Below, piece after piece: positions 1 through 7,770 of a stretch of DNA of 11,913 nucleotides; position 1 is the first letter of the stretch, and each line of letters opens with the position of its first letter. The stretch is from Caryophanales bacterium UBA6768 (GTDB lineage: Bacteria > Bacillota > Bacilli > Bacillales_D > Amphibacillaceae). Location: the NCBI GenBank assembly GCA_002453315.1, contig DKGO01000202.1, positions 2,508-14,420 on the forward strand. Direction: 5' to 3'. The notes under the pieces are model-generated. The model had not been told where the DNA came from. It did no database searches and saw nothing but the letters and a program-made list of their open reading frames with translations. The translations under genes and the position numbers were made by a program.

Positions 1-144
1 AGCATTGCTCTATTTATGATTATATCTATGAAACTACCCGAACAAGTTTCCTTTATTTATCGTATTATTGATTTTTTTGAAACCTTTTGGCCAGTATTAT
101 TAATTGGTATTGGCGTGTATTTATTAGTTGCACGGAGAAAATAA
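1..144 (+). CDS. 3' end of a small membrane protein gene, LiaI/LiaF-type transmembrane end (partial)
   Basis: Only the last 47 codons are inside the window, in frame from base 1 to the TAA at 142-144; the start is upstream of the window. The visible protein has a hydrophobic beginning, then a stretch around KLPEQVSFIYRIIDFFETFW, and ends with a hydrophobic helix PVLLIGIGVYLLVARRK. The motif FWPVLLIGIGVYLL followed by basic residues resembles the short two-helix transmembrane unit of LiaI/LiaF-type (DUF5668-like) proteins, which are cell-envelope stress sensors or accessory proteins. The basic tail suggests a cytoplasmic C terminus. It converges on engB. In B. subtilis the small membrane gene ysxD lies next to engB, so this may be the positional equivalent, but that is recalled gene order and not a sequence match. 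The function is unknown. Confidence 0.6.
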   Translation, partial: SIALFMIISMKLPEQVSFIYRIIDFFETFWPVLLIGIGVYLLVARRK

Positions 145-145
145 C

Positions 146-160
146 TATAGACTGTCTATA
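146..160. repeat. Perfect 15-bp palindrome (TATAGACTGTCTATA)
   Basis: Seven-base arms TATAGAC and GTCTATA flank a single central T. It begins 2 bases after the stop codon of the partial plus-strand gene and is followed by a run of seven A. On the plus strand it lacks the T-run of an intrinsic terminator. As RNA it could fold only with about five pairs. It could be a protein-binding site or a transcript-end hairpin; nothing in the sequence decides which. Confidence 0.45.
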
Positions 161-193
161 AAAAAACTGGGATCGACGATAAAATCACACTTT

Positions 194-230
194 AAAAAAC
201 CTTGGTCATCCTTCTCGAAGGCCAAGGTTT
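194..230 (-). terminator. Intrinsic terminator of the lonA-engB transcript
   Basis: Arms AAACCTTGG (197-205) and CCAAGGTTT (222-230) form a 9-bp stem, with a small inner CCTT/AAGG stem inside the loop. Read on the minus strand, the stem is followed directly by a run of T (the A-run at 194-199 on the plus strand). It lies 4 bases beyond the engB stop codon, so it ends the leftward transcript. Nothing T-rich follows on the plus strand, so it is not a good terminator for the converging gene. Confidence 0.82.
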
Positions 231-233
231 ACA

Positions 234-815
234 CTATGTCATATATTGTAGTAACTTTCTCCACACTTTTTCTTTATTTGCCTTTGTCACAGAAGAAAAT
301 GGAATCACTTCAATAAATTCATCTTGCAAAAAATCATTCATTTTTTTCACGTATTGCGCTTGCTTTGACTTTGAAATTTTATCCATTTTTGTTGCTATAA
401 TCAAAATAGGAATCTCATAATACCGTAAATAATTAATCATTTGTATATCTTCTTTTGATGGGTTATGGCGAATATCTAGTATTAGCACAACTACTTTCAA
501 AGATTTTCGTGTTACAATATATTCTTCAATCATTTCCCCCCATTTATTCCGTTCTGATCGTGATACTTTTGCATAACCGTAACCAGGAAGATCAACAAAA
601 TAAAATAAATCATTAATATGATAAAAATTTAATGTACGTGTTTTTCCAGGTTTGGATGAGGTACGGACTAAATTTTTTCGATTTATTAATGTATTGATAA
701 ATGAGGACTTTCCAACATTAGACCTCCCTGCCAAAGCTATTTCAGGGAGATCATCGTTTGGGTATTGTACGTTTGAAACTGCACTTATAATAAATTCAGC
801 CTTATTAATATTCAT
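234..815 (-). CDS. engB: Ribosome biogenesis GTP-binding protein EngB (YsxC)
   Basis: This 193-residue TrmE-Era-EngA-EngB-Septin family GTPase acts in the cytoplasm in late assembly of the 50S ribosomal subunit and is essential in B. subtilis. All G motifs are visible: G1 GRSNVGKS at 30-37, the G2 region [10 protein letters not shown] at 57-66, G3 DLPG at 75-78 followed by the family's YGYAK, G4 TKMD at 142-145 and G5 around SS at 174-175. The length matches the family. Its ATG overlaps the lonA stop codon by 4 bases (ATGA), which points to translational coupling and co-transcription from the lonA promoters. An intrinsic terminator follows the stop. Nothing appears broken. Confidence 0.97.
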   Translation of the reverse strand: MNINKAEFIISAVSNVQYPNDDLPEIALAGRSNVGKSSFINTLINRKNLVRTSSKPGKTRTLNFYHINDLFYFVDLPGYGYAKVSRSERNKWGEMIEEYIVTRKSLKVVVLILDIRHNPSKEDIQMINYLRYYEIPILIIATKMDKISKSKQAQYVKKMNDFLQDEFIEVIPFSSVTKANKEKVWRKLLQYMT

Positions 816-3133
816 TTTGAATCCCCTACTAAAGCATATTTTAATACATCATCAAGATGCTTTACAGGAATAAACGTTAAATCCCTCCGAACACTTTCCG
901 GAATATCTTCAATGTCCCGTTCATTGTCTGCGGGAATAATGACAGTAGTAATGCCTGCGCGGTGAGCACTTAGGGACTTTTCCTTTAATCCACCAATCGG
1001 TAGAACATTTCCCCTTAGCGTAATTTCGCCTGTCATACTAACATGACGATTAACTGCCCGTCCTGTTAATGCCGAGGCTAACGCTGTGGCCATTGTTATT
1101 CCAGCTGAAGGTCCATCTTTTGGGGTGGCCCCTTCTGGAACGTGAATATGAATATCATATTTTTCATAAAAGTCTTCTTCAATTTTTAATTCTTTAGCTC
1201 GTGATCGGATGTAACTGAAGGCTGCTTGAGCGGATTCCTTCATGACATCACCAAGCTTTCCAGTTAACTTCAGTTCCCCTTTTCCGGGATAATGAGATAC
1301 TTCAATCGATAAAACATCCCCTCCAACGGCTGTATAAGCAAGTCCGGTTGCCGTTCCTACCTGATCAGCTTCTTCTTTACGGCCATAGCGATAAATAGGT
1401 TTCCCTAAAAAATCCTCAAGCTGTTTTTTAGTTATAATCACCCTTTTTTTCTCATTTGATACGATAATTTTTGCTGCTTTACGACATAACGTTGCAATCA
1501 TTCTCTCTAATTCACGGACACCCGCTTCACGGGTATACTCCCTAATTAACGTTAATAGGGCTTCCTCTCGAATTTGGATGTTACCTCTTTTTAAACCATT
1601 TTCTTCGATTTGTTTTTGTAATAAATGGTCTTTTGCAATGTGTAATTTTTCGACTTCAGTATAGCCCGGGATTGAAATGACTTCCATTCTGTCTAATAAT
1701 GGACTTGATATATTGTTCACATAATTGGCGGTAGCAATAAACATAACGTTCGATAAATCATATGTTTCTTCAATGTAATGATCACTAAAGTGATGGTTTT
1801 GCTCCGGGTCTAACACTTCCAACATTGCTGAGGCCGGATCGCCTCGAAAATCATTTGCCATTTTGTCAATTTCGTCCAATAAAAATACAGGATTAACCGT
1901 TCCAGCCCGCTTCATCCCTTGGATAATCCGACCGGGCATCGCCCCAATATATGTTCGACGATGGCCACGAATTTCTGCTTCATCACGTACCCCACCCAAA
2001 GAAATACGAACGAATTTGCGATTAATTGATTGGGCAATTGATTTTGCTAATGATGTTTTTCCCACACCGGGTGGACCAACTAAACATAAAATTGGTCCTT
2101 TAATTTTATTCGTTAATTTTTGCACAGCTAAATATTCTAAAATTCGTTCTTTTACTTTTTCTAATCCAAAATGATCTTTGTTTAACACTTTTTCCGCCTG
2201 ATCTATTTCAATTTGATCATCTGTTTCTTTTAACCATGGTAATGAAATTAACCAATCCAAATAGTTGCGGATGACTGAGCTTTCACCCGATGTTTGAGGA
2301 ACCTTTTCATAACGAACTAATTCCTTTAAGGCGACCTCTGTTATCCGTTCAGGCATACCGGCTTGTTCTATTTGCTCACGTAAACGATCAACCTCACTGC
2401 CTGTCCCATTTGTATCATCTAATTCTTTTTGAATTGCCTTTAATTGTTCACGTAAGTAATATTCTTTTTGTGTCTGTTCCATAGAAGACTGAACACGTTT
2501 ACCAATTTTCCTTTCTAAATTTAGCACTTTCTTTTCGTTCGTAATAATCTTTAATAAATAATTCATTCGCTCACTAACATCATCAATTTCAAGTAATTCC
2601 TGTTTTTCCTTCACTTTAATGGATAAATGAGAAGAAATCATAAACGAAAGTCGACTAGTATCGTCGATATCAGATACAGTAGCAAAAGTTTCCTTTGTTA
2701 TTTTCTTTGATACCTTCACATATTGACCAAATTGACGGATGAGTTGACGCATCAGCGCCTCTTCCTCATACGAATCACCATGTATGTCTTCAAGTTCACT
2801 GACAGACACCATAAATTCCTTTTCAGTTTCACTAAAACGGACGATTTCAGCCCTAAATTTCCCTTCTACAAGCACACGAATTGTTCCATTTGGTAATTTT
2901 ATCATTTGTTTTATTTTTGCCATCGTACCGACTCGATATATATCTTCTGCTTCGGGATTTTCGTTTGCTACCTCTTTTTGGGCAACTAAAAAGATCATTT
3001 GTTCGTCTACCATAGCTTTTTCCAATGAAGCAATCGATTTCTCCCTTCCAACATCTAAATGCATTACCATAGAAGGGAAAACAAGTAAACCTCTAAGTGG
3101 TAATAACGGGGTATCCTTGATTTGAATAGTCAT
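812..3133 (-). CDS. lonA: ATP-dependent protease LonA
   Basis: This 773-residue LonA is nearly identical in length to the B. subtilis protein. LonA is a cytoplasmic hexameric AAA+ serine protease that degrades misfolded and some regulatory proteins. The N-terminal substrate-binding domain (about 1-200, starting with the typical [13 protein letters not shown]) leads into a charged helical segment at about 200-300. The AAA+ module has Walker A GPPGVGKT at 353-360 and Walker [10 protein letters not shown] at 416-424. The C-terminal protease domain has the catalytic Ser676 in KDGPSAG and Lys719 in GGLKEK, with the family's 43-residue spacing. A GGAGG ribosome binding site (3141-3145) sits 7 bases before the ATG. 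It overlaps engB by 4 bases. No lonB gene lies between it and clpX. Candidate promoters lie at 3214-3243 and 3336-3365. Confidence 0.98.
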   Translation of the reverse strand: MTIQIKDTPLLPLRGLLVFPSMVMHLDVGREKSIASLEKAMVDEQMIFLVAQKEVANENPEAEDIYRVGTMAKIKQMIKLPNGTIRVLVEGKFRAEIVRFSETEKEFMVSVSELEDIHGDSYEEEALMRQLIRQFGQYVKVSKKITKETFATVSDIDDTSRLSFMISSHLSIKVKEKQELLEIDDVSERMNYLLKIITNEKKVLNLERKIGKRVQSSMEQTQKEYYLREQLKAIQKELDDTNGTGSEVDRLREQIEQAGMPERITEVALKELVRYEKVPQTSGESSVIRNYLDWLISLPWLKETDDQIEIDQAEKVLNKDHFGLEKVKERILEYLAVQKLTNKIKGPILCLVGPPGVGKTSLAKSIAQSINRKFVRISLGGVRDEAEIRGHRRTYIGAMPGRIIQGMKRAGTVNPVFLLDEIDKMANDFRGDPASAMLEVLDPEQNHHFSDHYIEETYDLSNVMFIATANYVNNISSPLLDRMEVISIPGYTEVEKLHIAKDHLLQKQIEENGLKRGNIQIREEALLTLIREYTREAGVRELERMIATLCRKAAKIIVSNEKKRVIITKKQLEDFLGKPIYRYGRKEEADQVGTATGLAYTAVGGDVLSIEVSHYPGKGELKLTGKLGDVMKESAQAAFSYIRSRAKELKIEEDFYEKYDIHIHVPEGATPKDGPSAGITMATALASALTGRAVNRHVSMTGEITLRGNVLPIGGLKEKSLSAHRAGITTVIIPADNERDIEDIPESVRRDLTFIPVKHLDDVLKYALVGDSK

Positions 3134-3213
3134 CTTTAATCCTCCAACTTTTTCAAAATACTGTAAAGTGATATTTTATTATGAACATATACTTTCATAT
3201 TTACTAAAACCAC

Positions 3214-3243
3214 ATTATATTCTATAGTTTATCATATTGATAA
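3214..3243 (-). promoter_or_regulatory. Candidate sigma-A promoter proximal to lonA
   Basis: On the minus strand, -35 TTATCA (3238-3243, 4 of 6 consensus bases) and a consensus -10 TATAAT (3214-3219) are separated by 18 bases. Transcription would start near 3207, giving a leader of about 74 bases to the lonA ATG. The region is AT-rich, so chance matches are likely. No CtsR-type tandem heptad repeat is seen nearby. Confidence 0.45.
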
Positions 3244-3311
3244 CGGAATATTATCCATTATCGTTAGGTATAAAGTTTTTCGAATAACATTATTATAAAG
3301 CAAACGAAAGA

Positions 3312-3340
3312 CTGACAGTAAAATTTATTCACTGTATAAT
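3312..3340 (+). promoter_or_regulatory. Near-consensus sigma-A promoter reading antisense into clpX
   Basis: -35 CTGACA (3312-3317, 5 of 6), a 17-base spacer and a perfect -10 TATAAT (3335-3340). The predicted start is near 3347 and the transcript would run into the 3' end of clpX in antisense. No plus-strand gene with a ribosome binding site follows. The element shares its -10 region with the opposed candidate at 3336-3365. Confidence 0.5.
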
Positions 3341-3365
3341 ATCAAAGTGAAAAAATCAACGTCAG
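3336..3365 (-). promoter_or_regulatory. Candidate distal lonA promoter with extended -10
   Basis: On the minus strand, -35 CTGACG (3360-3365, 4 of 6), an 18-base spacer and -10 TATTAT (3336-3341) preceded by TGa, an extended -10. The predicted start is near 3329, about 195 bases upstream of the lonA ATG. It overlaps the plus-strand candidate almost symmetrically. Confidence 0.42.
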
Positions 3366-3418
3366 TCTTAGCTCTAACCTATACTAAAGATTTTCTATCA
3401 AGATAAATTGAAAGGAAA

Positions 3419-4696
3419 TTAGGCACTTTCCTTAGGAATTCGTTTCTTACTTTCTTCCACTGTCCCATCTACATAGACGATAGTTGGGTTTTGGTTTTCT
3501 TCCGTCACTGTTTCCTTTGTAATAATGCACTTAGCAATGTCATCTCTAGATGGTAAATCAAACATAATATCTAACATAATTGTTTCAATAATGGAACGTA
3601 ATCCCCTTGCACCTGTTTTTCTTTCCATGGCACTTTTGGCAATTTCTTGCAGGGCTTCTTCTTCAAATTCAAGCTCAACATTGTCCATTTGTAATAATTT
3701 TTCATATTGCTTCGTTAAGGCATTTTTCGGTTTTGTTAAAATTTCCATTAATGCATCTTCATCTAATGGTTGTAGGCTAGCAATTACTGGTAAACGCCCG
3801 ATAAATTCAGGAATTAACCCGTAACTTAACAAGTCCTCTGGTAAAACTTTACTTAACAATTCACCAGTATTAAGGTCTTCTTCAGCATGTGCATCGCCAA
3901 ATCCAATTACTTTTTTACCTATACGTCTTTTAATGATTTGATCAATACCATCAAATGCTCCACCAACGATAAATAATATATTAGCTGTATCAATTTGAAT
4001 AAACTCTTGGTGTGGGTGTTTTCGACCACCTTGCGGTGGTACACTTGCTACCGTACCTTCGAGAATTTTTAGTAATGCTTGTTGTACCCCTTCACCTGAT
4101 ACATCCCTTGTGATTGATGGATTTTCCGATTTACGAGCAACTTTATCAATTTCATCGATATAAATAATCCCTTTTTCCGCCTTATCGATATCATAATCAG
4201 CTGCTTGAATCAATTTAAGTAAAATGTTTTCCACATCTTCGCCAACGTAACCTGCTTCAGTCAGTGAAGTAGCATCTGCAATCGCAAATGGGACATTCAA
4301 AATTCTTGCAAGCGTTTGAGCAAGTAATGTTTTCCCACTTCCCGTAGGTCCTATCATTGCGATATTACTTTTTGCTAATTCAACATCATCAGTTTTCTTA
4401 GATGAGTTTATTCGTTTATAATGGTTGTAAACAGCGACAGATAAGTTTTTCTTCGCTTTTTCCTGACCAATGACATAACTATCGAGTGTATCGCAAATTT
4501 CTTGTGGTTTCGGAATTTCATCAAATTCAACCTCATCATCCATTCCGATCTCTTCCTCAACAATTTCTGTACATAGTTCTATACATTCATCACAAATGTA
4601 GACGCCCGGACCAGCAACTAGTTTACGTACAGCTTCTTGATCTTTTCCACAAAATGAACATTTAAGTTGGCCTTTTTCCTCATTAAATTTAAACAT
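3419..4696 (-). CDS. clpX: ATP-dependent Clp protease ATP-binding subunit ClpX
   Basis: This 425-residue ClpX is a hexameric AAA+ unfoldase that feeds substrates to the ClpP peptidase in the cytoplasm. The N-terminal zinc-binding domain has Cys13, Cys16, Cys35 and Cys38. The AAA+ part shows Walker A GPTGSGKT at 116-123, the pore loop GYVG at 149-152, Walker B IIYIDEID at 177-184, the RKH loop at 225-227, the ClpP-docking IGF tripeptide at 264-266 and sensor-2 GARGLRS at 362-368. All key residues are present and the length is normal for the family. An AGGGGTGA ribosome binding site lies about 7 bases before the ATG. The gene follows tig and precedes lonA on the same strand, separated from tig by 360 bases with a stem-loop, so it probably has its own promoter. 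Confidence 0.98.
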   Translation of the reverse strand: MFKFNEEKGQLKCSFCGKDQEAVRKLVAGPGVYICDECIELCTEIVEEEIGMDDEVEFDEIPKPQEICDTLDSYVIGQEKAKKNLSVAVYNHYKRINSSKKTDDVELAKSNIAMIGPTGSGKTLLAQTLARILNVPFAIADATSLTEAGYVGEDVENILLKLIQAADYDIDKAEKGIIYIDEIDKVARKSENPSITRDVSGEGVQQALLKILEGTVASVPPQGGRKHPHQEFIQIDTANILFIVGGAFDGIDQIIKRRIGKKVIGFGDAHAEEDLNTGELLSKVLPEDLLSYGLIPEFIGRLPVIASLQPLDEDALMEILTKPKNALTKQYEKLLQMDNVELEFEEEALQEIAKSAMERKTGARGLRSIIETIMLDIMFDLPSRDDIAKCIITKETVTEENQNPTIVYVDGTVEESKKRIPKESA

Positions 4697-4932
4697 TTGC
4701 TTTCACCCCTACTCATTTCTTTCACTCATAACTTACAATATCATTTTTCACAATAACAACTACAATATACAATTAATTTATATTAATTTTAAAGCATTTA
4801 TTATTTCCCTAAAATAACTTAACTTTTTTAATAATTGAATTAACCAAAATTATTTAGAACGATTCTTCAATAATCATATCAAATAGTTGTTAAAAAAGAA
4901 AATAATACAACCCCTACTATTTGTGTTTTATC

Positions 4933-4957
4933 GTTATTATGTTGATGAAATAATAAC
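4933..4957 (-). repeat. AT-rich stem-loop downstream of the tig terminator
   Basis: Arms GTTATTAT (4933-4940) and ATAATAAC (4950-4957) with a 9-base loop. It lies just past the larger tig stem-loop in the direction of transcription. It may act as a second weak pause or 3'-end structure, or be chance in AT-rich DNA. Confidence 0.4.
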
Positions 4958-4959
4958 AT

Positions 4960-4998
4960 GAAAGCAAGGTGCACGATAATGTAGCCGACCTTGCTTTC
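4960..4998 (-). terminator. Probable tig terminator stem-loop
   Basis: Perfect 11-bp arms GAAAGCAAGGT (4960-4970) and ACCTTGCTTTC (4988-4998) with a 17-base loop, 58 bases past the tig stop codon. On the minus strand the stem is followed by ATGTTATTATTTC, which is T-rich but interrupted, so termination may be incomplete and allow some read-through into clpX. Confidence 0.6.
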
Positions 4999-5056
4999 TT
5001 CATTGAAAATTGTTTTGATTAGTTAATACTTATCAACGAAAATAAAATCTTAATTA

Positions 5057-6349
5057 TTAAACAGTTTTACTATTTTCAACTAAATAATCAATTGCTTTTT
5101 GCATTTTTAAATCTTCTTTTAATACATCTTTGTTACCACCAAGCATACCGATAATTTGATCCTTTTCCATCTTATACATTTCAACCATTTTATCGATTTC
5201 TTTGTCAATATCTTCTTCAGTCACCTCAAGCTTTTCTGTATTTACGATTGTTTCCAATGTTAAATTCGTTTTGACACGTTTCTCAGCATCTTCTTTCATT
5301 TGCTCACGTAGCTGTTCCTCTGTTTGACCCGAAAACTGGAAAAACTGTTCTGATGACATGCCTTGCATTTGTAAACGTTGATTAAATTCATTCATCATTT
5401 GGTCAAGCTCTGAAGTAACCATTGCCTCAGGAATATTGACCTCCGCATTATCAGTTACTTTTTCTATTAATGTTTCTCTCTTTGCATTCTCCGCTGCTTG
5501 TTCTTTCTCCTTTTTTAACTCATCTTTTTTCTTTTCTTTTAATTGTTCAAGAGAGTCTACTTCCTCGTCAACATCTTTCGCAAATTCATCATCTAATTCC
5601 GGAATCTCTTTTTCCTTGATTTCATGTATTGTCACTTTAAAAATTACTTCTTGGCCTGCCAAATCTTCTGCTTGATAATCTTCCGGAAATGTTACTGTTA
5701 TTTCTGAATTAGAACCTGCTTCCTTGCCGATAAGTTGTTCTTCAAATCCAGGAATAAACTGACCTGAACCAATTTCCAACGAATGGTTTTCATCTTTTCC
5801 GCCCTCAAAAGGTTCACCATCTTTAAAACCTTCATAATCGATGACAACCGTATTACCTTCTTCAACGTGCCCTTCTTCTTTTAGAACCAATTCAGCTTGG
5901 CTTTGACGTAATGATTCAATTTCATTTTCCACATCTTCATCAGTTACTTCAACCGATTCCTCTTCAACTTCCAACCCTTTATAATCACCTAATGAAACCT
6001 CAGGTTTTACTGTCACTTCACAAGTAAAAACAAGCTCTTTCCCTTTTTCAATCTCATCAATATCAATCTTAGGTTGATCTACTGGAAAAATTTCCGTTTG
6101 TTCTACTGCTTCACTATAAGCCCCAGGTAAAACTATATCAATGGCATCTTGGTAAAGTGATTCAACACCAAAACGATTCTCAAAAATTTTTCGTGGAATT
6201 TTCCCTTTACGAAATCCAGGAAGATTTACATCTTTAACTACCTTTTTAAACGCTTGGTCCAATGCCTCATCAAATTGATCTACTGAAACATTAATTGTCA
6301 AAACTCCTTCATTTCCTTCTTTCTTTTCCCAACTGGCCGTTACCGACAT
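5057..6349 (-). CDS. tig: Trigger factor (ribosome-associated chaperone and prolyl isomerase)
   Basis: Trigger factor binds the ribosome near the exit tunnel and shields nascent chains. With the ATG at 6349 the protein has 430 residues, close to the 424 of B. subtilis. The N-terminal ribosome-binding domain carries the signature GFRKGKIPR at 45-53. The FKBP-like isomerase domain spans about 162-244 and includes [10 protein letters not shown]. After the linker [10 protein letters not shown] (250-259) comes the long helical C-terminal chaperone domain with QRLQMQGM. The frame stays open to an ATG at 6373, but that start has no ribosome binding site. The 6349 ATG has GGAGG 7 bases upstream, and the protein then begins [15 protein letters not shown], like other Bacillus trigger factors. 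A good promoter lies at 6427-6454. Confidence 0.97.
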   Translation of the reverse strand: MSVTASWEKKEGNEGVLTINVSVDQFDEALDQAFKKVVKDVNLPGFRKGKIPRKIFENRFGVESLYQDAIDIVLPGAYSEAVEQTEIFPVDQPKIDIDEIEKGKELVFTCEVTVKPEVSLGDYKGLEVEEESVEVTDEDVENEIESLRQSQAELVLKEEGHVEEGNTVVIDYEGFKDGEPFEGGKDENHSLEIGSGQFIPGFEEQLIGKEAGSNSEITVTFPEDYQAEDLAGQEVIFKVTIHEIKEKEIPELDDEFAKDVDEEVDSLEQLKEKKKDELKKEKEQAAENAKRETLIEKVTDNAEVNIPEAMVTSELDQMMNEFNQRLQMQGMSSEQFFQFSGQTEEQLREQMKEDAEKRVKTNLTLETIVNTEKLEVTEEDIDKEIDKMVEMYKMEKDQIIGMLGGNKDVLKEDLKMQKAIDYLVENSKTV

Positions 6350-6356
6350 GTTACTC

Positions 6357-6361
6357 CCTCC
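6357..6361 (-). promoter_or_regulatory. tig ribosome binding site that fixes the start
   Basis: GGAGG on the minus strand, 7 bases before the ATG at 6349. The alternative ATG at 6373 lies upstream of this site and has no Shine-Dalgarno sequence, so this site decides for the shorter protein. Confidence 0.85.
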
Positions 6362-6426
6362 AAAATTCATCATGAAAATTTATTATATTCATATAGTTAA
6401 AATTCGATAAAATGTACAACCATTTT

Positions 6427-6454
6427 AGTATAACATAATGTATGATGCTTTCAA
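6427..6454 (-). promoter_or_regulatory. tig promoter, sigma-A type with extended -10
   Basis: On the minus strand, -35 TTGAAA (6449-6454, 5 of 6), a 16-base spacer and -10 TATACT (6427-6432) preceded by TGt. The predicted start is near 6420, giving a leader of about 70 bases. This is one of the best-matching promoters in the window. Confidence 0.65.
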
Positions 6455-6673
6455 CTTTTTTAATTAATAATCCACACTACTAATCCTTAAAAAATAAATT
6501 GAATTAATTTTATGTCATACCATTATTGAAAATTTTGATTCTGATTATAATTTATCATCAATACACAATAGTGACCTTATATGTCTACAATCCCCATCAA
6601 GTAAGTATAATAAACCCTAGATCTAATACGAAAAAAATCCGAACACTTTCTATCAGTCAAAATTAATTACTTA

Positions 6674-7630
6674 TCATGTTTCATAAACTTGTAAAAACAT
6701 TTCATGGCACATATTAATTTCATACACATATTTTTGCACCCTATGATTTACAGTATTATGATCATCAGCCTCATTAAAATGGACTTCTCCCATGTGAATT
6801 AGTGCCTTAACGAGAATTCCCTCTTCATCCTTTGATATCAAGAAAGGATATAGCACATAACTATAATGATTAAACATTTGTAATAATAAACCATGTTGAA
6901 CAGGGTTTTGGTGTAGAATCGATTCCATCTTTTTAACTATATGAAGATATGTAGGTTGCCTGTTCCAATCTATTAATTCCGTGGGAACAACACTAATTGA
7001 TTGACCAAACTTCTGCAACTTAATTTTTTGATTGATTTTGTTATCCTTTGCCCACATTAAGATATCTGTTTTAATTACAGGATGCACTAATTTATCATTT
7101 AAAAATGAATGCCAAAAATTCACATCATAATAGTTTACTAACTTCATTTTCGCCATTATCCCTGCTTGTGCTAAGTGATTTTCTTCAAGGCGGGCTTTTT
7201 CCAATTTTCCCATAAGTAGTTGAATTTCATCTTCTAGCAAAGATTTAGCTGATTCATATAGGGCTGCTAATGCATTGTTGGACTTCAAAATATAACCATT
7301 TTCTAGTCCTAAATCATAGGTTTTAATTAAATCCGTATAAAGCCCTGATTCATGCAATACAAACAAATAATGATCAAGAAAGAAACGATAAGATTCATCT
7401 GATAAGCCCATTATCCTTTCACAAAAATCCTTAGCCATTTCCCATCGGTTCAATCTTATTAACGCATCTATTTTATTTACGTAAACATTCGGATTTCCAA
7501 ATTCATGTAATATTATTTCATCAACAATCAAAATGACATCCTTATCACGATTTTCCGCTAACGCCATCCTTAATTGTTTAAATAATATTTCTTTCAAATT
7601 TGGAAGTGGTACAATTTGACTTTCTGTCAT
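6674..7630 (-). CDS. ysoA: TPR-type helical repeat protein, YsoA-like
   Basis: This soluble protein of 318 residues (ATG at 7630) has no signal peptide or membrane segment. It is alpha-helical, with paired helices suggesting tetratricopeptide-like repeats, for example AENRDKDVILIVDEIILHEF (25-44) followed by VYVNKIDALIRLNRWEMAKD (49-68). The name rests mainly on position: in B. subtilis the TPR protein gene ysoA lies directly upstream of tig. TPR proteins bind partner proteins, but the partner here is unknown. The frame is open to a GTG at 7753, but that start has no ribosome binding site and the added segment overlaps the divergent oxidase gene's promoter. The 7630 ATG has AAGGA 9 bases upstream. 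A candidate promoter lies at 7715-7742. Confidence 0.75.
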   Translation of the reverse strand: MTESQIVPLPNLKEILFKQLRMALAENRDKDVILIVDEIILHEFGNPNVYVNKIDALIRLNRWEMAKDFCERIMGLSDESYRFFLDHYLFVLHESGLYTDLIKTYDLGLENGYILKSNNALAALYESAKSLLEDEIQLLMGKLEKARLEENHLAQAGIMAKMKLVNYYDVNFWHSFLNDKLVHPVIKTDILMWAKDNKINQKIKLQKFGQSISVVPTELIDWNRQPTYLHIVKKMESILHQNPVQHGLLLQMFNHYSYVLYPFLISKDEEGILVKALIHMGEVHFNEADDHNTVNHRVQKYVYEINMCHEMFLQVYET

Positions 7631-7714
7631 CACTATCTGTCCTTCATCATAGGTTATTACTAATATTTTAATAAAAGTAACTGCGAATTTCCACTGTTCC
7701 ACTTCTGTTGGTAA

Positions 7715-7742
7715 TTTATACGATGCTATAATAAAATGTAGA
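7715..7742 (-). promoter_or_regulatory. Candidate promoter of the ysoA-like gene
   Basis: On the minus strand, -35 TCTACA (7737-7742, 4 of 6), a 16-base spacer and -10 TATAAA (7715-7720, 5 of 6). Predicted start near 7708, leader about 78 bases. It overlaps the oxidase promoter on the other strand, so the two genes would compete for polymerase if both are real. Confidence 0.33.
7724..7732 (+). promoter_or_regulatory. Extended -10 promoter of the FAD oxidase gene
   Basis: TGcTATAAT, a consensus extended -10, about 40 bases before the start codon. No good -35 is visible 17 bases upstream, which extended -10 promoters tolerate. The predicted start is near 7739, with a leader of about 32 bases. 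Confidence 0.5.
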
Positions 7743-7757
7743 TAGTCAAACACAATT

Positions 7758-7763
7758 AGGAGG
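7758..7763 (+). promoter_or_regulatory. Ribosome binding site fixing a TTG start
   Basis: A perfect AGGAGG lies 7 bases before the TTG at 7771. There is no ATG at a suitable distance, so the non-ATG start is well supported. Confidence 0.85.
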
Positions 7764-7770
7764 AACTATT

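Larger units (their letters stand above)
3308..3369. repeat. Nested inverted repeat in the lonA-clpX gap
   Basis: The outer arms are AAGACTGAC (3308-3316) and GTCAGTCTT (3361-3369), a perfect 9-bp match. The inner arms are TTCACT (3328-3333) and AGTGAA (3346-3351). The centre is TATAATA (3335-3341). The arms contain the -35 elements of two opposed promoter candidates listed separately. Neither strand shows a T-run after the outer arm, so it is not a standard clpX terminator. Confidence 0.7.
4697..5056. other. tig-clpX intergenic region, 360 bases
   Basis: Very AT-rich. The half next to tig holds the two stem-loops listed separately (4960-4998 and 4933-4957). The half next to clpX holds the clpX ribosome binding site and only a weak promoter candidate on the minus strand: -35 TTTAAA (4788-4793), 18-base spacer, -10 TATATT (4764-4769), with a leader of about 60 bases. 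I find no CtsR heptad repeat, no CIRCE element and no small gene with a ribosome binding site. Confidence 0.6.
6350..6673. other. ysoA-like to tig intergenic region, 324 bases
   Basis: The left third carries the tig ribosome binding site and promoter. The remainder, about 6455-6673, is AT-rich. On the minus strand a run of seven T lies about 30 bases past the ysoA-like stop, but the stem before it is at best four pairs, so I do not call a terminator. No T-box, riboswitch or small gene is recognisable. Confidence 0.5.

Noticed and set aside
128..316. Plus-strand open frame of 62 codons overlapping the engB terminator and 3' end
   Set aside because: No ribosome binding site; it begins inside the partial gene and runs antisense to engB across its terminator.
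3347..3406. GTG frame of 19 codons at the predicted start of the clpX-antisense RNA, beginning with KKSTSVLAL
   Set aside because: It would have to be leaderless, is very short and has no supporting signal; probably coincidence.
3525..3824. Long plus-strand frame antisense to clpX
   Set aside because: It is a reverse-strand shadow of a highly conserved gene, with no ribosome binding site and no family resemblance, even though a plus-strand promoter candidate lies upstream.
4697..4960. CtsR or CIRCE heat-shock operator upstream of clpX
   Set aside because: No tandem GGTCAAA-type heptads and no TTAGCACTC-type inverted repeat could be found.
6618..6655. Run of seven T on the minus strand after the ysoA-like stop as an intrinsic terminator
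   Set aside because: The sequence before it forms at most a four-pair stem including a wobble pair.
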